Positions 25,596-34,198 of a stretch of DNA of 64,000 nt are shown here, in pieces. The position numbers were made by a program, and so were the translations under genes. The notes beneath the pieces are model-generated. The model had not been told where the DNA came from and did not search any database. It saw only the letters and a program-made list of their open reading frames with translations. Position 1 is the first letter of the stretch. Each line of letters starts with the position of its first letter. The stretch is from UBA4582 sp013204195 (GTDB lineage Bacteria > Pseudomonadota > Gammaproteobacteria > Pseudomonadales > Azotimanducaceae): NCBI GenBank assembly GCA_963925735.1, contig CAWUUH010000036.1, positions 6,624 through 70,623 of the forward strand, read 5' to 3'.

Positions 25596-26150
25596 ATGAA
25601 CCTGGAAATTGCAGCTTGGCAACGTCAACGCAGCCGAGTCGTCGCTGATTGTCGTATCTTCACAGTGAACGAGTCAACTTCGTTGTCGCCCATTACCCAG
25701 CAGGCGCATCAGTTCTACTTCTTGGACACCGCAGATTGGGTCAATGTGGTGCCGATCACCGCAGACAATGAGGTGGTGCTGGTGCGTCAGTTCCGTCATG
25801 GGTCAGAGCGTATCACCCTTGAAATTCCCGGTGGCATGGTGGACCCAGGGGAGCTGCCCGCCGCCGCCGCCGCCCGCGAATGCCTGGAAGAAACCGGCTA
25901 CGTGGCCGGTGAACTAGTTTCATTGGGTTGCTTAAATCCTAATCCAGCCATTTTCAAGAACTACCTGCATACCTGGTTGGCGCCCGTTGTGCATTCTGGG
26001 GCGGCAATCGATAATCAGTCCACAGAGCACACGGAAGTTCAATTGGTCCCCTTGTCACAGATCCCGGAATTACTTCTCAGTGGTGAGATAGATCATGCGC
26101 TGGTGGTGGCGACATTGTGGCGCGCTCTGTATCACCTGGGTGGTGAATAG
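25596..26150 (+). CDS. Nudix hydrolase (ADP-ribose pyrophosphatase-like)
   Basis: A 184-residue Nudix hydrolase. The region before the box, VVPITADNEVVLVRQFRHGS, and the box GGMVDPGELPAAAAARECLE followed by ETGY exactly fit G-x5-E-x7-RE-x2-EE-x-G. The RQFR preceding the box and the following NPAIFKNYLHTWLA resemble ADP-sugar pyrophosphatases. It likely hydrolyses ADP-ribose or another nucleotide sugar. GGAG lies about eight bases before the ATG. It is the second of three Nudix genes in 11 kb. Confidence 0.88.
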   Translation: MNLEIAAWQRQRSRVVADCRIFTVNESTSLSPITQQAHQFYFLDTADWVNVVPITADNEVVLVRQFRHGSERITLEIPGGMVDPGELPAAAAARECLEETGYVAGELVSLGCLNPNPAIFKNYLHTWLAPVVHSGAAIDNQSTEHTEVQLVPLSQIPELLLSGEIDHALVVATLWRALYHLGGE

Positions 26151-26163
26151 CGCCTGCCGGCGC

Positions 26164-26748
26164 TCACAGGGTCAGCTGAGTAGCAATAGGTTTGGCTTCT
26201 ACAGTTAAGGCATGGCGGCGCTGAAAATTATCTCGGGCTTCGGCGGCCGGGTGGCGGGACGCTTCCCAGACAGAGAGATCTGCATAGCGGGTGATCAAGA
26301 GCATTTGCCCGAAAATCGCAGTAGATTCGGGTTCGGCAAACAAGCCCTGAACCTGAGTCTGAAAGCCGGCTTCAAAGCTTTGCCAGGCGGCTGTTGATAG
26401 CTCGACGATTTCTTGCACGTCCGCATTGTTAACTTTAAACCATCGAAAGACATAGATCCCTGGCGTTGTCAGGGGTGCGTGTTCTGTTGGCCTAGCCGTC
26501 GGTACAAACAAATGGCTGGCTTCAAGCTCAAGGTTGGCGGCGGTGACGATTTTCTGCAGCGAGTGTGGCTGGAGACTATAAGTGACCACGTAGATCTCGT
26601 TGGTGGCCAGGCCAAACAGACCCGAAAAGATGCCGTAGAGCGTGATGCCTTGCGCTTCGAGTTCAGCTTGATGAGCCCTGATCGCGGTAATCCCATGCTT
26701 GCTGCTGGGTCGACTGTGATCTTTGATCAGACTAACCTGGTAAATCAC
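26164..26748 (-). CDS. NIPSNAP-family protein
   Basis: A 194-residue protein with two ferredoxin-like (dimeric alpha/beta barrel) repeats. Both end with a typical Tyr/Trp-rich strand (GIYVFRWFKVNNADVQEIVE and the later LLITRYADLSVWEASR). NIPSNAP proteins bind small ligands or act in vesicle- and lipid-related processes; their bacterial role is unclear. Start is GTG at 26748 with AAGGAA upstream. It is convergent with the Nudix gene (13-base gap). Confidence 0.82.
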   Translation of the reverse strand: MIYQVSLIKDHSRPSSKHGITAIRAHQAELEAQGITLYGIFSGLFGLATNEIYVVTYSLQPHSLQKIVTAANLELEASHLFVPTARPTEHAPLTTPGIYVFRWFKVNNADVQEIVELSTAAWQSFEAGFQTQVQGLFAEPESTAIFGQMLLITRYADLSVWEASRHPAAEARDNFQRRHALTVEAKPIATQLTL

Positions 26749-26816
26749 GCAAAGTTCCTTTCAGTAAGCGTCATGTTAGCGGCATGGCCAGTGTCGTCGG
26801 ACAAGCGCTGAGTATT

Positions 26817-27677
26817 TCATGTCCGGGTGTCGAGACTGTAACGACTCAGATTGTTGTACCGAATCATGCTTTGAATTTCTTTTACGTAAGCCTTGCCGCG
26901 TTCAGAGTACCGCAGTAATCCTTCTGCCAGTACCATACCCGTGATAGTCTCGTTTTCTATACGCAGTTCTGCTCGAATTTTCCGAAGATTTTTGTATCCG
27001 TTGTTGGTGTTTATAGTTTTAACGTAGTACCTCACGCTATGACTGACAGACTCGAACTTTGCCACTTCATGTAAGGCGTCATCGTCGCGATCGGCAGGCT
27101 TCAAACCACAACCTTTTTTGAAGCACCAGAGTCCGAAAAAATTATTCGCTTTGACTGCAAACCGCGAGGTCCCCCAAGCGGATTCGTTGGCTGACTGAGC
27201 GAGTATGAGTCCGGCTGGCACTATGTCGCAGCGGCTTAGTAGTTCTGTGATGTGCGCCATAGTTATCTCGTTTTCTACGTCGACATGGTAGGTGTCAAGC
27301 AACTCTTCCAGTAAGAGTTGTTCGGCATTATCAAGGTCTTTTTCGTTTATAAATTTTTCCCGGATGCTCAATATAGATTCGCGTTGCGCTAACACTGACG
27401 CGTTGGCCTGGCGGATCATCGGCAGCATATACTCAAAAAATGTTTTTTTCTTTTCTTTGACATCTCGAATCTTGGCGAAGTCGGGTCTGTCTTTGAATTT
27501 GGTTGGGGTTTTGATAGCTGGGGAGGGGGTGCTGTTATTGCTTTTTTTGACAAGATGGCTGTCGTCTTTTAGCGAGACATTGGGACTCTCTTGACCTATG
27601 TTGGCAGAATCGAAAACATAGATGCCCAGGATGGTCAGTAGAATGATCGGCAGAATGATGAGCTTAATCCGTTTCAT
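26817..27677 (-). CDS. Bax-like N-acetylglucosaminidase-domain protein
   Basis: A 286-residue protein with a signal anchor at residues 1-25 (KLIILPIILLTILGIYVF) and a GH73-like glucosaminidase domain in the second half. The catalytic glutamate is likely in AQSANESAWGTSRFA, followed by NNFFGLWCFKKGCG, the typical Bax-protein motif. It should trim peptidoglycan in the periplasm. The gene is noticeably more AT-rich than its neighbours, with Lys-rich stretches, which may indicate a different origin. No cell-wall gene adjoins it. Confidence 0.85.
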   Translation of the reverse strand: MKRIKLIILPIILLTILGIYVFDSANIGQESPNVSLKDDSHLVKKSNNSTPSPAIKTPTKFKDRPDFAKIRDVKEKKKTFFEYMLPMIRQANASVLAQRESILSIREKFINEKDLDNAEQLLLEELLDTYHVDVENEITMAHITELLSRCDIVPAGLILAQSANESAWGTSRFAVKANNFFGLWCFKKGCGLKPADRDDDALHEVAKFESVSHSVRYYVKTINTNNGYKNLRKIRAELRIENETITGMVLAEGLLRYSERGKAYVKEIQSMIRYNNLSRYSLDTRT

Positions 27678-27840
27678 AATAAGTCAGGTCTCATTGGCAG
27701 TCAGACTCGATTATACGGCTATTGTGGCTGTTGGCCAATCGTGGCCCACGGCGACTTGGTGTGGGGGCATCGCCTCGTACCTGTCGCTGCAGAGTACTGT
27801 CAGGCATTTAGGTTTTTTACCGCTGAAACAATGTACGAAA
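27678..27840. other. Intergenic gap without recognised features
   Basis: A 163-base gap between two minus-strand genes. I see no credible open frame and no strong repeat. It should contain the promoter of the Bax-like gene. Confidence 0.4.
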
Positions 27841-29007
27841 CTAGTCTTTAGGTAAGCCGAGTATTCGTTCGGCGATAATATTCTTCTGAATGTTCGGCGT
27901 GCCGCCACCGATCACTACATTGGGCCAGCCGAGTGATTCCTTTGCCCACTTACCGCGATCGACGGTCTCAATTTGATTGCCAAGCTGCAGTCCGGATTGG
28001 CCTAATACATCGATCGCAAAGTCGCTCATCTCGACTTCAAGATCAGCTCGATGTAGCTTGTTAACAGAGGTTTCGCTGGACAGCGGCTCGCCCTTGATCT
28101 GACGAGTTAAATAGCGCAGACCATTGAGCCGCATAGCTTCGATTTTGGCCTCAAATACTGCCAAGCGGCGCCGTATTCTTTGATCTTCCATCGCAGGTTT
28201 TCCCTGCCGCTGGCTGTCCTTGACCAGTGTTTTTAGACCGTCCAGTTTTGCATACATGGCAGTGACTTCGCCAATGCTGGAGCGCTCGTTGGCGAGCGAT
28301 GAAATAGTTACGGCCCAGCCCTGACCCTCCTTGCCGAGGCGGTTGTTGACGGGTACGCGGACATCATCGAAGAAAATCTGTGCGAAGACCTTGCCGCCCG
28401 CCATGTTTTCGATGGGTTTAATCGCGATGCCCGCTGAACTTAGGTCAACCAGCAAGGCGGTGATGCCATCATGTTTGGTGGTGGTTGCGCCGAAATTATC
28501 GGTGCGTACCAGCATGGATATCCACTGGGCGAATGGTGCGAGGCTGGTCCATATTTTCGTGCCGTTAATGACGTAGTGATCGCCATCGAGAACCGCCTTG
28601 CATTGCAGCGCCGCTAAGTCACTACCAACATTAGGCTCTGAGTAACCGGTGCACCAGTGATACTTGCTATTCAATATGTCTGGAATAAAGCGTTTTTTTT
28701 GTTCTTCGGTACCATATTGAATGATTCCCGGGCCAACCCAGGCAAGACCCATCATGCAGGTGCCCAGTGGTGGCGCCTGGCGCTTGGCCATTTCTTCCTT
28801 GAGGATTACCTGCTGCATGATATCGCCGCCGCCACCGCCGACTTCCTTCGGCCATGCAAATCCCACCCAGCGCTTTGCCCGTACTTTTTCAAGCCATTGC
28901 GCCATAAAATCCGCGCCTCTTTGGTTCTTGGGTGGCAGATTCTCATCGAGAAAAATTTGTACTTCATGCCTGAAATCTTCTTCAGCTTGAGTGTATTCAA
29001 AGTCCAT
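27841..29007 (-). CDS. Acyl-CoA dehydrogenase (subunit A of a pair)
   Basis: A 388-residue FAD-dependent acyl-CoA dehydrogenase. Recognisable segments are GFAWPKEVGGGGGDIMQQ, CTGYSEPNVGSDLAALQ, INGTKIWTSLA and the C-terminal GGTPNIQKNIIAERILGLP. ATG at 29007 has AAGGAG at ideal spacing; the frame open to 29169 overlaps the upstream gene and is rejected. The second acyl-CoA dehydrogenase starts upstream at 30209 on the same strand. Such adjacent pairs often form alpha2beta2 enzymes in steroid or bulky acyl side-chain oxidation, which I infer here. Confidence 0.92.
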   Translation of the reverse strand: MDFEYTQAEEDFRHEVQIFLDENLPPKNQRGADFMAQWLEKVRAKRWVGFAWPKEVGGGGGDIMQQVILKEEMAKRQAPPLGTCMMGLAWVGPGIIQYGTEEQKKRFIPDILNSKYHWCTGYSEPNVGSDLAALQCKAVLDGDHYVINGTKIWTSLAPFAQWISMLVRTDNFGATTTKHDGITALLVDLSSAGIAIKPIENMAGGKVFAQIFFDDVRVPVNNRLGKEGQGWAVTISSLANERSSIGEVTAMYAKLDGLKTLVKDSQRQGKPAMEDQRIRRRLAVFEAKIEAMRLNGLRYLTRQIKGEPLSSETSVNKLHRADLEVEMSDFAIDVLGQSGLQLGNQIETVDRGKWAKESLGWPNVVIGGGTPNIQKNIIAERILGLPKD

Positions 29008-29096
29008 GCGGGTTCTCCTTAGCGGCGGCATCTTTTGCTGCATCGTACTGTGCTGTTGGGTTCGTCGGAAAAATTCTCGCTCGTGATGTTGAGTCG

Positions 29097-30209
29097 CTAG
29101 TCCGTGACGCTCAACTGATGAATACGTTCGTAGTGATAATCGGCATCGCCAAAGATGGGTCTGGCCCATTTGGAACGTTTCAGATATAGCTGCATATCGT
29201 ACTCTTGGGTAAAACCTATGGCGCCATGGAGTTGGACACCGTCAGTACCAATCTGGCTGAAGGCATCAGAGGCGTAGGCTTTGGCGAGTGACGCAGATCG
29301 AGCTAATTCGGCTGGGCTCTCTTTGACACACCATGCGGCGTAGTAAAGTAAGGATTTGAAAGATTCCACATCTACGTACATCTCTGCAAGCCGATGTTTA
29401 ACGCCCTGATATTTGCCGATCGGATTGTCGAACTGAATGCGATCCTTGGCGTAACTGCTTGTCATATAGATGACAGCTTCAGCCGCGCCAATGACCTCAG
29501 CGGTGACGGCAACAGCGGCCTTATCTAACAAGCGACTAATATTCTCGGCGGTAGCCAGTATCAGGTCTTGAGGAGCAACCTTGACATGGTCGAGTTCGAG
29601 ACTGCCGGTGCGCTTGGTTAAATCCATGGTGGCAGAGCCCTGTGTGCTGACCCCAGTTTGATCGCGGCTAATCAATGCCAGATAAATTGCATGCTGGTCT
29701 TTGAATGCAACGACGAATAGGTCGGCACTATCAGCGTCCATGACGAATGTCTTTTTGCCGCTGAGTATGACGCCGTCCTGATGAACAACTCCGCTTAAGC
29801 TGATGCTGTCTGCGTTGGGGAGATCATGAATGTCGAGCAGTGCAATGGTGCCGATTTTTCGACCGCAGGCAAGGTCATTCAGATAGCGTTTTTTCTGGTC
29901 ATCCGAGGCAAGCTCATCAAGGGTCGATGCGGCCAGCGAATGGGCGATGAAAGGCGATGGGAACAGACTCTTGCCCATTTCCTCGAGTATGACAATCAAA
30001 TCAACAAAGCCGAGACCGACACCGTCATGTTCAGGATCGACCACCAGGCCCAACCAGCCGAGGTCGGCGATCTGTTGCCAGATTTGCCGATCAAAGCCTT
30101 CATCGGTGTGCATAATTTCTCTGACCCGGCTGACCGGAGATTGCGCATCAAGGAATTTTCGGACCTGGTCGCGCAACAAGTCTTGTTCTTCAGTAAAACC
30201 AAAGTTCAT
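29097..30209 (-). CDS. Acyl-CoA dehydrogenase (subunit B of a pair)
   Basis: A 370-residue acyl-CoA dehydrogenase homologue that begins MNFGFTEEQDLLRDQVRKFL. It is more divergent than the downstream partner: the FAD/substrate segment is weak around IGTIALLDIHDLPNAD. The C-terminal part keeps DRIQFDNPIGKYQGVKHRLA and AIGFTQEYDMQLYLKR, typical of the family. The two genes are 89 bases apart and on the same strand. In heteromeric dehydrogenases one subunit supplies the catalytic base and the other part of the FAD site; the same division seems plausible here. Confidence 0.9.
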   Translation of the reverse strand: MNFGFTEEQDLLRDQVRKFLDAQSPVSRVREIMHTDEGFDRQIWQQIADLGWLGLVVDPEHDGVGLGFVDLIVILEEMGKSLFPSPFIAHSLAASTLDELASDDQKKRYLNDLACGRKIGTIALLDIHDLPNADSISLSGVVHQDGVILSGKKTFVMDADSADLFVVAFKDQHAIYLALISRDQTGVSTQGSATMDLTKRTGSLELDHVKVAPQDLILATAENISRLLDKAAVAVTAEVIGAAEAVIYMTSSYAKDRIQFDNPIGKYQGVKHRLAEMYVDVESFKSLLYYAAWCVKESPAELARSASLAKAYASDAFSQIGTDGVQLHGAIGFTQEYDMQLYLKRSKWARPIFGDADYHYERIHQLSVTD

Positions 30210-30232
30210 TTGGAAGTTCTCATATTTTGATG

Positions 30233-30263
30233 TTTGCTGATGTTTAACGTTGCTGATGTTTAA
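30233..30263. repeat. 15-base direct repeat between acyl-CoA dehydrogenase and Nudix genes
   Basis: TGCTGATGTTTAACG occurs twice in tandem in the 56-base gap just after the Nudix gene and upstream of the dehydrogenase start. It may be simple slippage or part of a binding site. Confidence 0.55.
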
Positions 30264-30265
30264 CG

Positions 30266-31102
30266 CTATAGCGGTCGCAGGCGAACCCAGCCACTCTCAA
30301 TGTTTTCGTTGGCTATGTCATAGTCTGCATCACCGGGTAAGACGATGTCACCGGTCGCGTTAACCCGAGCTCGCTCGTCAGGTTGGTTGGCAGCAGCTGC
30401 GGCCATGACCTCGTCAGCGCTGGTGAAGCGAGCCAGGCACCTGAGCATGCGCAGGGTGGGGCTCATCAACGTCATCGCGCCACTATCGAACTGGCGCAGA
30501 ATCTCAGCCGGCGTTAACCACTGGGCGTGCACCAGTTCATGGTCATCATGGACAGGAGTTTGAGCCGCAGGCATGCGCGTGATAAAGAATCGCGTGTCAT
30601 AGCGCCGTGGTGGCCCTACCGGCGTAATCCAGCGGGCGATGTAATGCATGGTGCCGACATCAAGAATAAGATTTTCTTCTTCGATTAACTCAATAAAATT
30701 GCGATTGCTGTCGTTGATATCGCGGCGATGGGCTTCGAATCGCCGCATCGTCTCTGGCTCAGACAGGTCCAGCAGGCGGCCGGTGTCGCGGTGTAACGCC
30801 AACAGGATTCCGGCTTCCTCGAAGGCTTCTCGAACGGCGGCCACATAATAGGTCAGGGCGCCAGCGGGCATCTGCATCAGTGCGCTGGCTTGTTTATCAG
30901 TGCGGTGCAGACAGAAGGGCGCAAAGGTTGATGGGTCATCAGCTTCATCGACTCGACCGCCTGGAAAGACCCACATGCCGCCGCCGAAGACGATGTCGGC
31001 ATGGCGTTCCATCATATAAACCTGTAAGTCCGGTCGATCATCGATCAGCATTACCGTGGCCGCGTGCCGTATTGCGACTTGCTCGGGATCTGACTCGCTC
31101 AT
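30266..31102 (-). CDS. Nudix hydrolase with split Nudix box (NUDT19-like)
   Basis: A protein of about 278 residues. The Nudix elements are GGGMWVFPGGRVDEADDP and YYVAAVREAFEEAGILLAL, but about 40 residues sit between the first glycines and the RE..EE core. That insertion is a feature of NUDT19-type CoA diphosphatases. The C-terminal RRYDTRFFITRMP and VHAQWLTPAEILRQF are also typical of that group. I prefer the ATG at 31102 (MSESDPEQ) to a GTG at 31132. The gene lies after uvrA on the same strand, separated by an inverted repeat. CoA or acyl-CoA is the likely substrate. Confidence 0.85.
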   Translation of the reverse strand: MSESDPEQVAIRHAATVMLIDDRPDLQVYMMERHADIVFGGGMWVFPGGRVDEADDPSTFAPFCLHRTDKQASALMQMPAGALTYYVAAVREAFEEAGILLALHRDTGRLLDLSEPETMRRFEAHRRDINDSNRNFIELIEEENLILDVGTMHYIARWITPVGPPRRYDTRFFITRMPAAQTPVHDDHELVHAQWLTPAEILRQFDSGAMTLMSPTLRMLRCLARFTSADEVMAAAAANQPDERARVNATGDIVLPGDADYDIANENIESGWVRLRPL

Positions 31103-31120
31103 GATAAAACCGTTGTGAGA

Positions 31121-31203
31121 TGTAGCCTGCACTGTAGCTGAAAAACACTGGGCGCTGCAAACCCAGTCCGCCTACAGTGGGTGGGCTGGGTTTGCAGGCT
31201 ACA
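31121..31203. repeat. Nested inverted repeat after uvrA
   Basis: Two nested inverted repeats lie at the uvrA 3' end. The inner pair is CTGCAAACCCAG (31155-31166) and CTGGGTTTGCAG (31186-31197), 12 perfect base pairs. The outer pair is TGTAGCCTGC (31121-31130) and GCAGGCTACA (31194-31203). They overlap the uvrA stop region and cannot all pair at once, so alternative structures are possible. No T-run follows. It may be a REP-like element or an RNA-stabilising hairpin between uvrA and the Nudix gene. Confidence 0.7.
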
Positions 31204-34024
31204 GGAGGGGCTTCAGGTAGCGACCGGTTTCGGAGGCCTTGACCTTTTTGACCTGTTCCGGCGTACCTTGAGCGATGATAAACCCGCCTTTGGGGCCACC
31301 GTCGGGTCCCAGGTCGATAATCCAATCAGCGGTTTTGATTACGTCCAGGTTGTGCTCGATGACCGTGACTGAGTTGCCGGCGTCTACCAGACGGTCCAGA
31401 ACCACCAGCAGTTTTCGAACGTCATCAAAGTGCAGGCCCGTCGTCGGCTCATCGAGGATGTAGAAGGTTTTGCCAGTGGCGACTTTGGATAGCTCTCGGG
31501 CCAGCTTGATACGCTGTGCCTCACCGCCAGAGAGTGTCGAAGAAGGTTGGCCCAGTTGCAGGTAATCAAGACCAACATCCACCAGCAGCTGTAATTTATT
31601 GAATATTTTTGGATGCTCTCGAAAGTGCACAACGGCCTCGGCAATGGTCAGACCCAGTAAGTCGGCGATGGATTTGCCCTTGTATTTGACCTCGAGGGTG
31701 GCTTCGTTAAACCGGCGCCCAGCACATTCTTCGCACTTCACATAGACGTCTGACAAAAAGTGCATCTCGATCTTACGTACTCCATCGCCCTGACAGGTTT
31801 CACAACGACCGCCCTTGACGTTGAAAGAGAAGCGCCCGGGTTTGTAACCGCGCATGCGCGCACCCGGTAACAGGGAGAAGAAACTGCGAATCTCATCGAA
31901 GACTTTGATATAGGTCGCCGGATTACTCCGCGGTGTTCTGCCGATGGGTCGCTGGTCAATCGCTACCACCTTGTCGAGTTGCTCCAGTCCAGTGATGCGC
32001 TCATGGGCGCCGATGCGCTGGGTGGCGTTATGGAATTGTCGTGCCAGGGCAGGATGCAGAATATCATTAACCAGAGTGGATTTGCCCGCCCCGGAGACAC
32101 CCGTAACCGCCGTCAGGACGCCTAGCGGGAAGGCGACCGTAATCTGTTTCAGATTGTTGGCGGTCGCGCCTTCGACGACGATGTGACCGCGCGCCTGCCG
32201 ACGCTGGGCTCGGATGGCGATTTGAGTTCTGCCCGACAGATAGTTGCCGGTGAGTGACTTCGTATTTCTCTCAAGACTCTTGGGCGTGCCTGCGTGGACG
32301 ATATGTCCACCGTTGATCCCGGCACCGGGACCGAAATCGACGACGTAATCTGCCATGCGGATGGTTTCCTCGTCGTGCTCGACCACCACCACCGTATTGC
32401 CGATATCCCGCATTCGGCAGAGGGTAGCGAGCAGCTTCTCGTTATCCCGTTGGTGAAGGCCAATACTGGGCTCGTCGAGGATATAGATTACCCCGGAAAG
32501 TTCTGAGCCCACCTGGCTGGCGAGCCTGATGCGTTGTGATTCGCCGCCGGATAGGGACGGTCCAAGGCGACCGAGTGACAGGTATGACAGGCCTACGGAA
32601 ACCAGAAAGTCGAGGCGATTACAGATCTCCTTGAGGATCTCCGTGGCGATTTCACCGGCAGCCCCAGGTAACTTGAGCTGGGTGAAAAACCGTGCCGTCT
32701 CATCGATGGTCAGCGCAGAGATCTCGACGATGGTCTTGTTCGCCACTTGTACCGCAGCGCTTTCCGGTCTGAGTCTGACGCCATGGCAGCTATCACAGGG
32801 GGTATTGGCCAGAAATTGGCTGTACCAGCGTTTCATGCCTTCGGACTTGGTATTTTTAAACCGTCGCATCAGGCGGTTGAACAGCCCTTCATATCGCGAT
32901 TGACTGATGCCATGAGAGCCCCAGTTTATGGTGTAGCGCGCTTCCCCTGTGCCATTCAGGATCTTGTTCTGCTGGGTCTTGGTGAGTTTGTTCCAGGGTT
33001 TGTCCAGGGGGATCTTGAGCTGATGGAATACCTGGCGATGGTAAGTGGAGCCGGTGGATTGATTATCTTCATGGATCCTGCCGATCGGCTTCAAGGCCCC
33101 GTCAGCCAGGCTCAAGGTTTTGTCTGGCATCATCAGATCAGGATCGAAAGCCACCTGGGTACCCAGACCATTACAGGCTTCACACATGCCCTGCGGACTG
33201 TTGAATGAAAATGCCTGTGGGCTTAAGGCGGGAAAGGAAATGTTGCAGTGGCCGCAGGCCAGGTGTTCTGAGTAGATCTTGTCCTTGCCGTCCTCGGTAG
33301 CGGCGATCAACATACCGTTACCCAATTTTAGTGCTGCTTCCACAGATTCTGTGAGTCGCTCGCTGATATCGCCACGAACAGCCAGTCGGTCTATGACGGC
33401 CTCTACCGTGTGCTTTTTACGTTTATCGAGAGCCTCGACGTCTTCGCTACGGAGGATCTCACCGTCGATCCGCAATCGCACGAACCCTTGGGCGCGGGCG
33501 TCTTCGAGCATTTCCCGGTGTTCGCCGCGACGATTCACCAGCAGTGGCACAAGCAGATACAGGCGAGTGCCTTGCGCCATGGATAGCAATTCGCGGGCAA
33601 TGTGTTGAGCCGATTGACTCTGCACTTTGCGACCACACTCATGGCAATGCTGGATCCCCACTCGAGCGTACAGGACTCGCAGGTAGTCAGAAATTTCGGT
33701 GATGGTGCCAACCGTTGAGCGCGGATTCCGGCCGGTGGTTTTTTGCTCGATAGAAATCGTCGGTGAGAGCCCGCGAATCATGTCGTAACGGGGTTTTTCC
33801 ATCTGGCCGAGAAACTGCCGAGCATAGGCTGATAGCGACTCAACATACCGGCGTTGGCCTTCAGCGTACAAGGTGTCGAAGGCCAGTGAGGACTTGCCGG
33901 AGCCGGACACGCCGGTGAAAACCACGAGCTTACGCTTCGGGATCTTGACCTCGACGGACTTCAGATTATGCTCTCTGGCGCCTTTGATCAGGATGTGATT
34001 GAGTTCTTCCGCAGCTTTCTTCAT
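31199..34024 (-). CDS. uvrA: UvrABC excinuclease subunit A
   Basis: A protein of 941 residues that scans DNA for lesions and loads UvrB in nucleotide excision repair. It has two ABC modules: Walker A motifs GVSGSGKSSLAFDTL and GVSGAGKSTLVNDIL, signatures LSGGESQRIRLA and LSGGEAQRIKLA, and the zinc-binding cysteines in CGHCN and CETCQGDGVRKIEM. The length is normal for the family. I chose the ATG at 34024, which gives MKKAAEELNHILIKGAREHN, over one eight codons earlier. No LexA-type CTGT-N8-ACAG box is visible before it, so SOS control is not apparent. Confidence 0.97.
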   Translation of the reverse strand: MKKAAEELNHILIKGAREHNLKSVEVKIPKRKLVVFTGVSGSGKSSLAFDTLYAEGQRRYVESLSAYARQFLGQMEKPRYDMIRGLSPTISIEQKTTGRNPRSTVGTITEISDYLRVLYARVGIQHCHECGRKVQSQSAQHIARELLSMAQGTRLYLLVPLLVNRRGEHREMLEDARAQGFVRLRIDGEILRSEDVEALDKRKKHTVEAVIDRLAVRGDISERLTESVEAALKLGNGMLIAATEDGKDKIYSEHLACGHCNISFPALSPQAFSFNSPQGMCEACNGLGTQVAFDPDLMMPDKTLSLADGALKPIGRIHEDNQSTGSTYHRQVFHQLKIPLDKPWNKLTKTQQNKILNGTGEARYTINWGSHGISQSRYEGLFNRLMRRFKNTKSEGMKRWYSQFLANTPCDSCHGVRLRPESAAVQVANKTIVEISALTIDETARFFTQLKLPGAAGEIATEILKEICNRLDFLVSVGLSYLSLGRLGPSLSGGESQRIRLASQVGSELSGVIYILDEPSIGLHQRDNEKLLATLCRMRDIGNTVVVVEHDEETIRMADYVVDFGPGAGINGGHIVHAGTPKSLERNTKSLTGNYLSGRTQIAIRAQRRQARGHIVVEGATANNLKQITVAFPLGVLTAVTGVSGAGKSTLVNDILHPALARQFHNATQRIGAHERITGLEQLDKVVAIDQRPIGRTPRSNPATYIKVFDEIRSFFSLLPGARMRGYKPGRFSFNVKGGRCETCQGDGVRKIEMHFLSDVYVKCEECAGRRFNEATLEVKYKGKSIADLLGLTIAEAVVHFREHPKIFNKLQLLVDVGLDYLQLGQPSSTLSGGEAQRIKLARELSKVATGKTFYILDEPTTGLHFDDVRKLLVVLDRLVDAGNSVTVIEHNLDVIKTADWIIDLGPDGGPKGGFIIAQGTPEQVKKVKASETGRYLKPLL

Positions 34025-34106
34025 CGATGATGCACCCCAACTTTGCAAAATGGCCAGTAGGTCTTACGGCGATATCAGGAATAAGACCAGTTGCCGGGCG
34101 GTTGGG

Positions 34107-34112
34107 ATTATA
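34107..34112 (-). promoter_or_regulatory. Candidate uvrA -10 box
   Basis: TATAAT on the minus strand (ATTATA on the plus strand) lies about 83 bases before the uvrA start. The -35 region at normal spacing (34130-34135) does not match consensus. It sits in the 174-base divergent gap shared with the CinA-domain gene. Confidence 0.35.
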
Positions 34113-34198
34113 AGCATAACCCTGGCTGGATGTATCGCATGACGGTGAGCACATGGAGTATCATGGTTGCTCAGCAGACATAACAGAAGATGAATCTT

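Noticed and set aside
34025..34198. LexA box upstream of uvrA
   Set aside because: No CTGT-N8-ACAG match in the divergent region.
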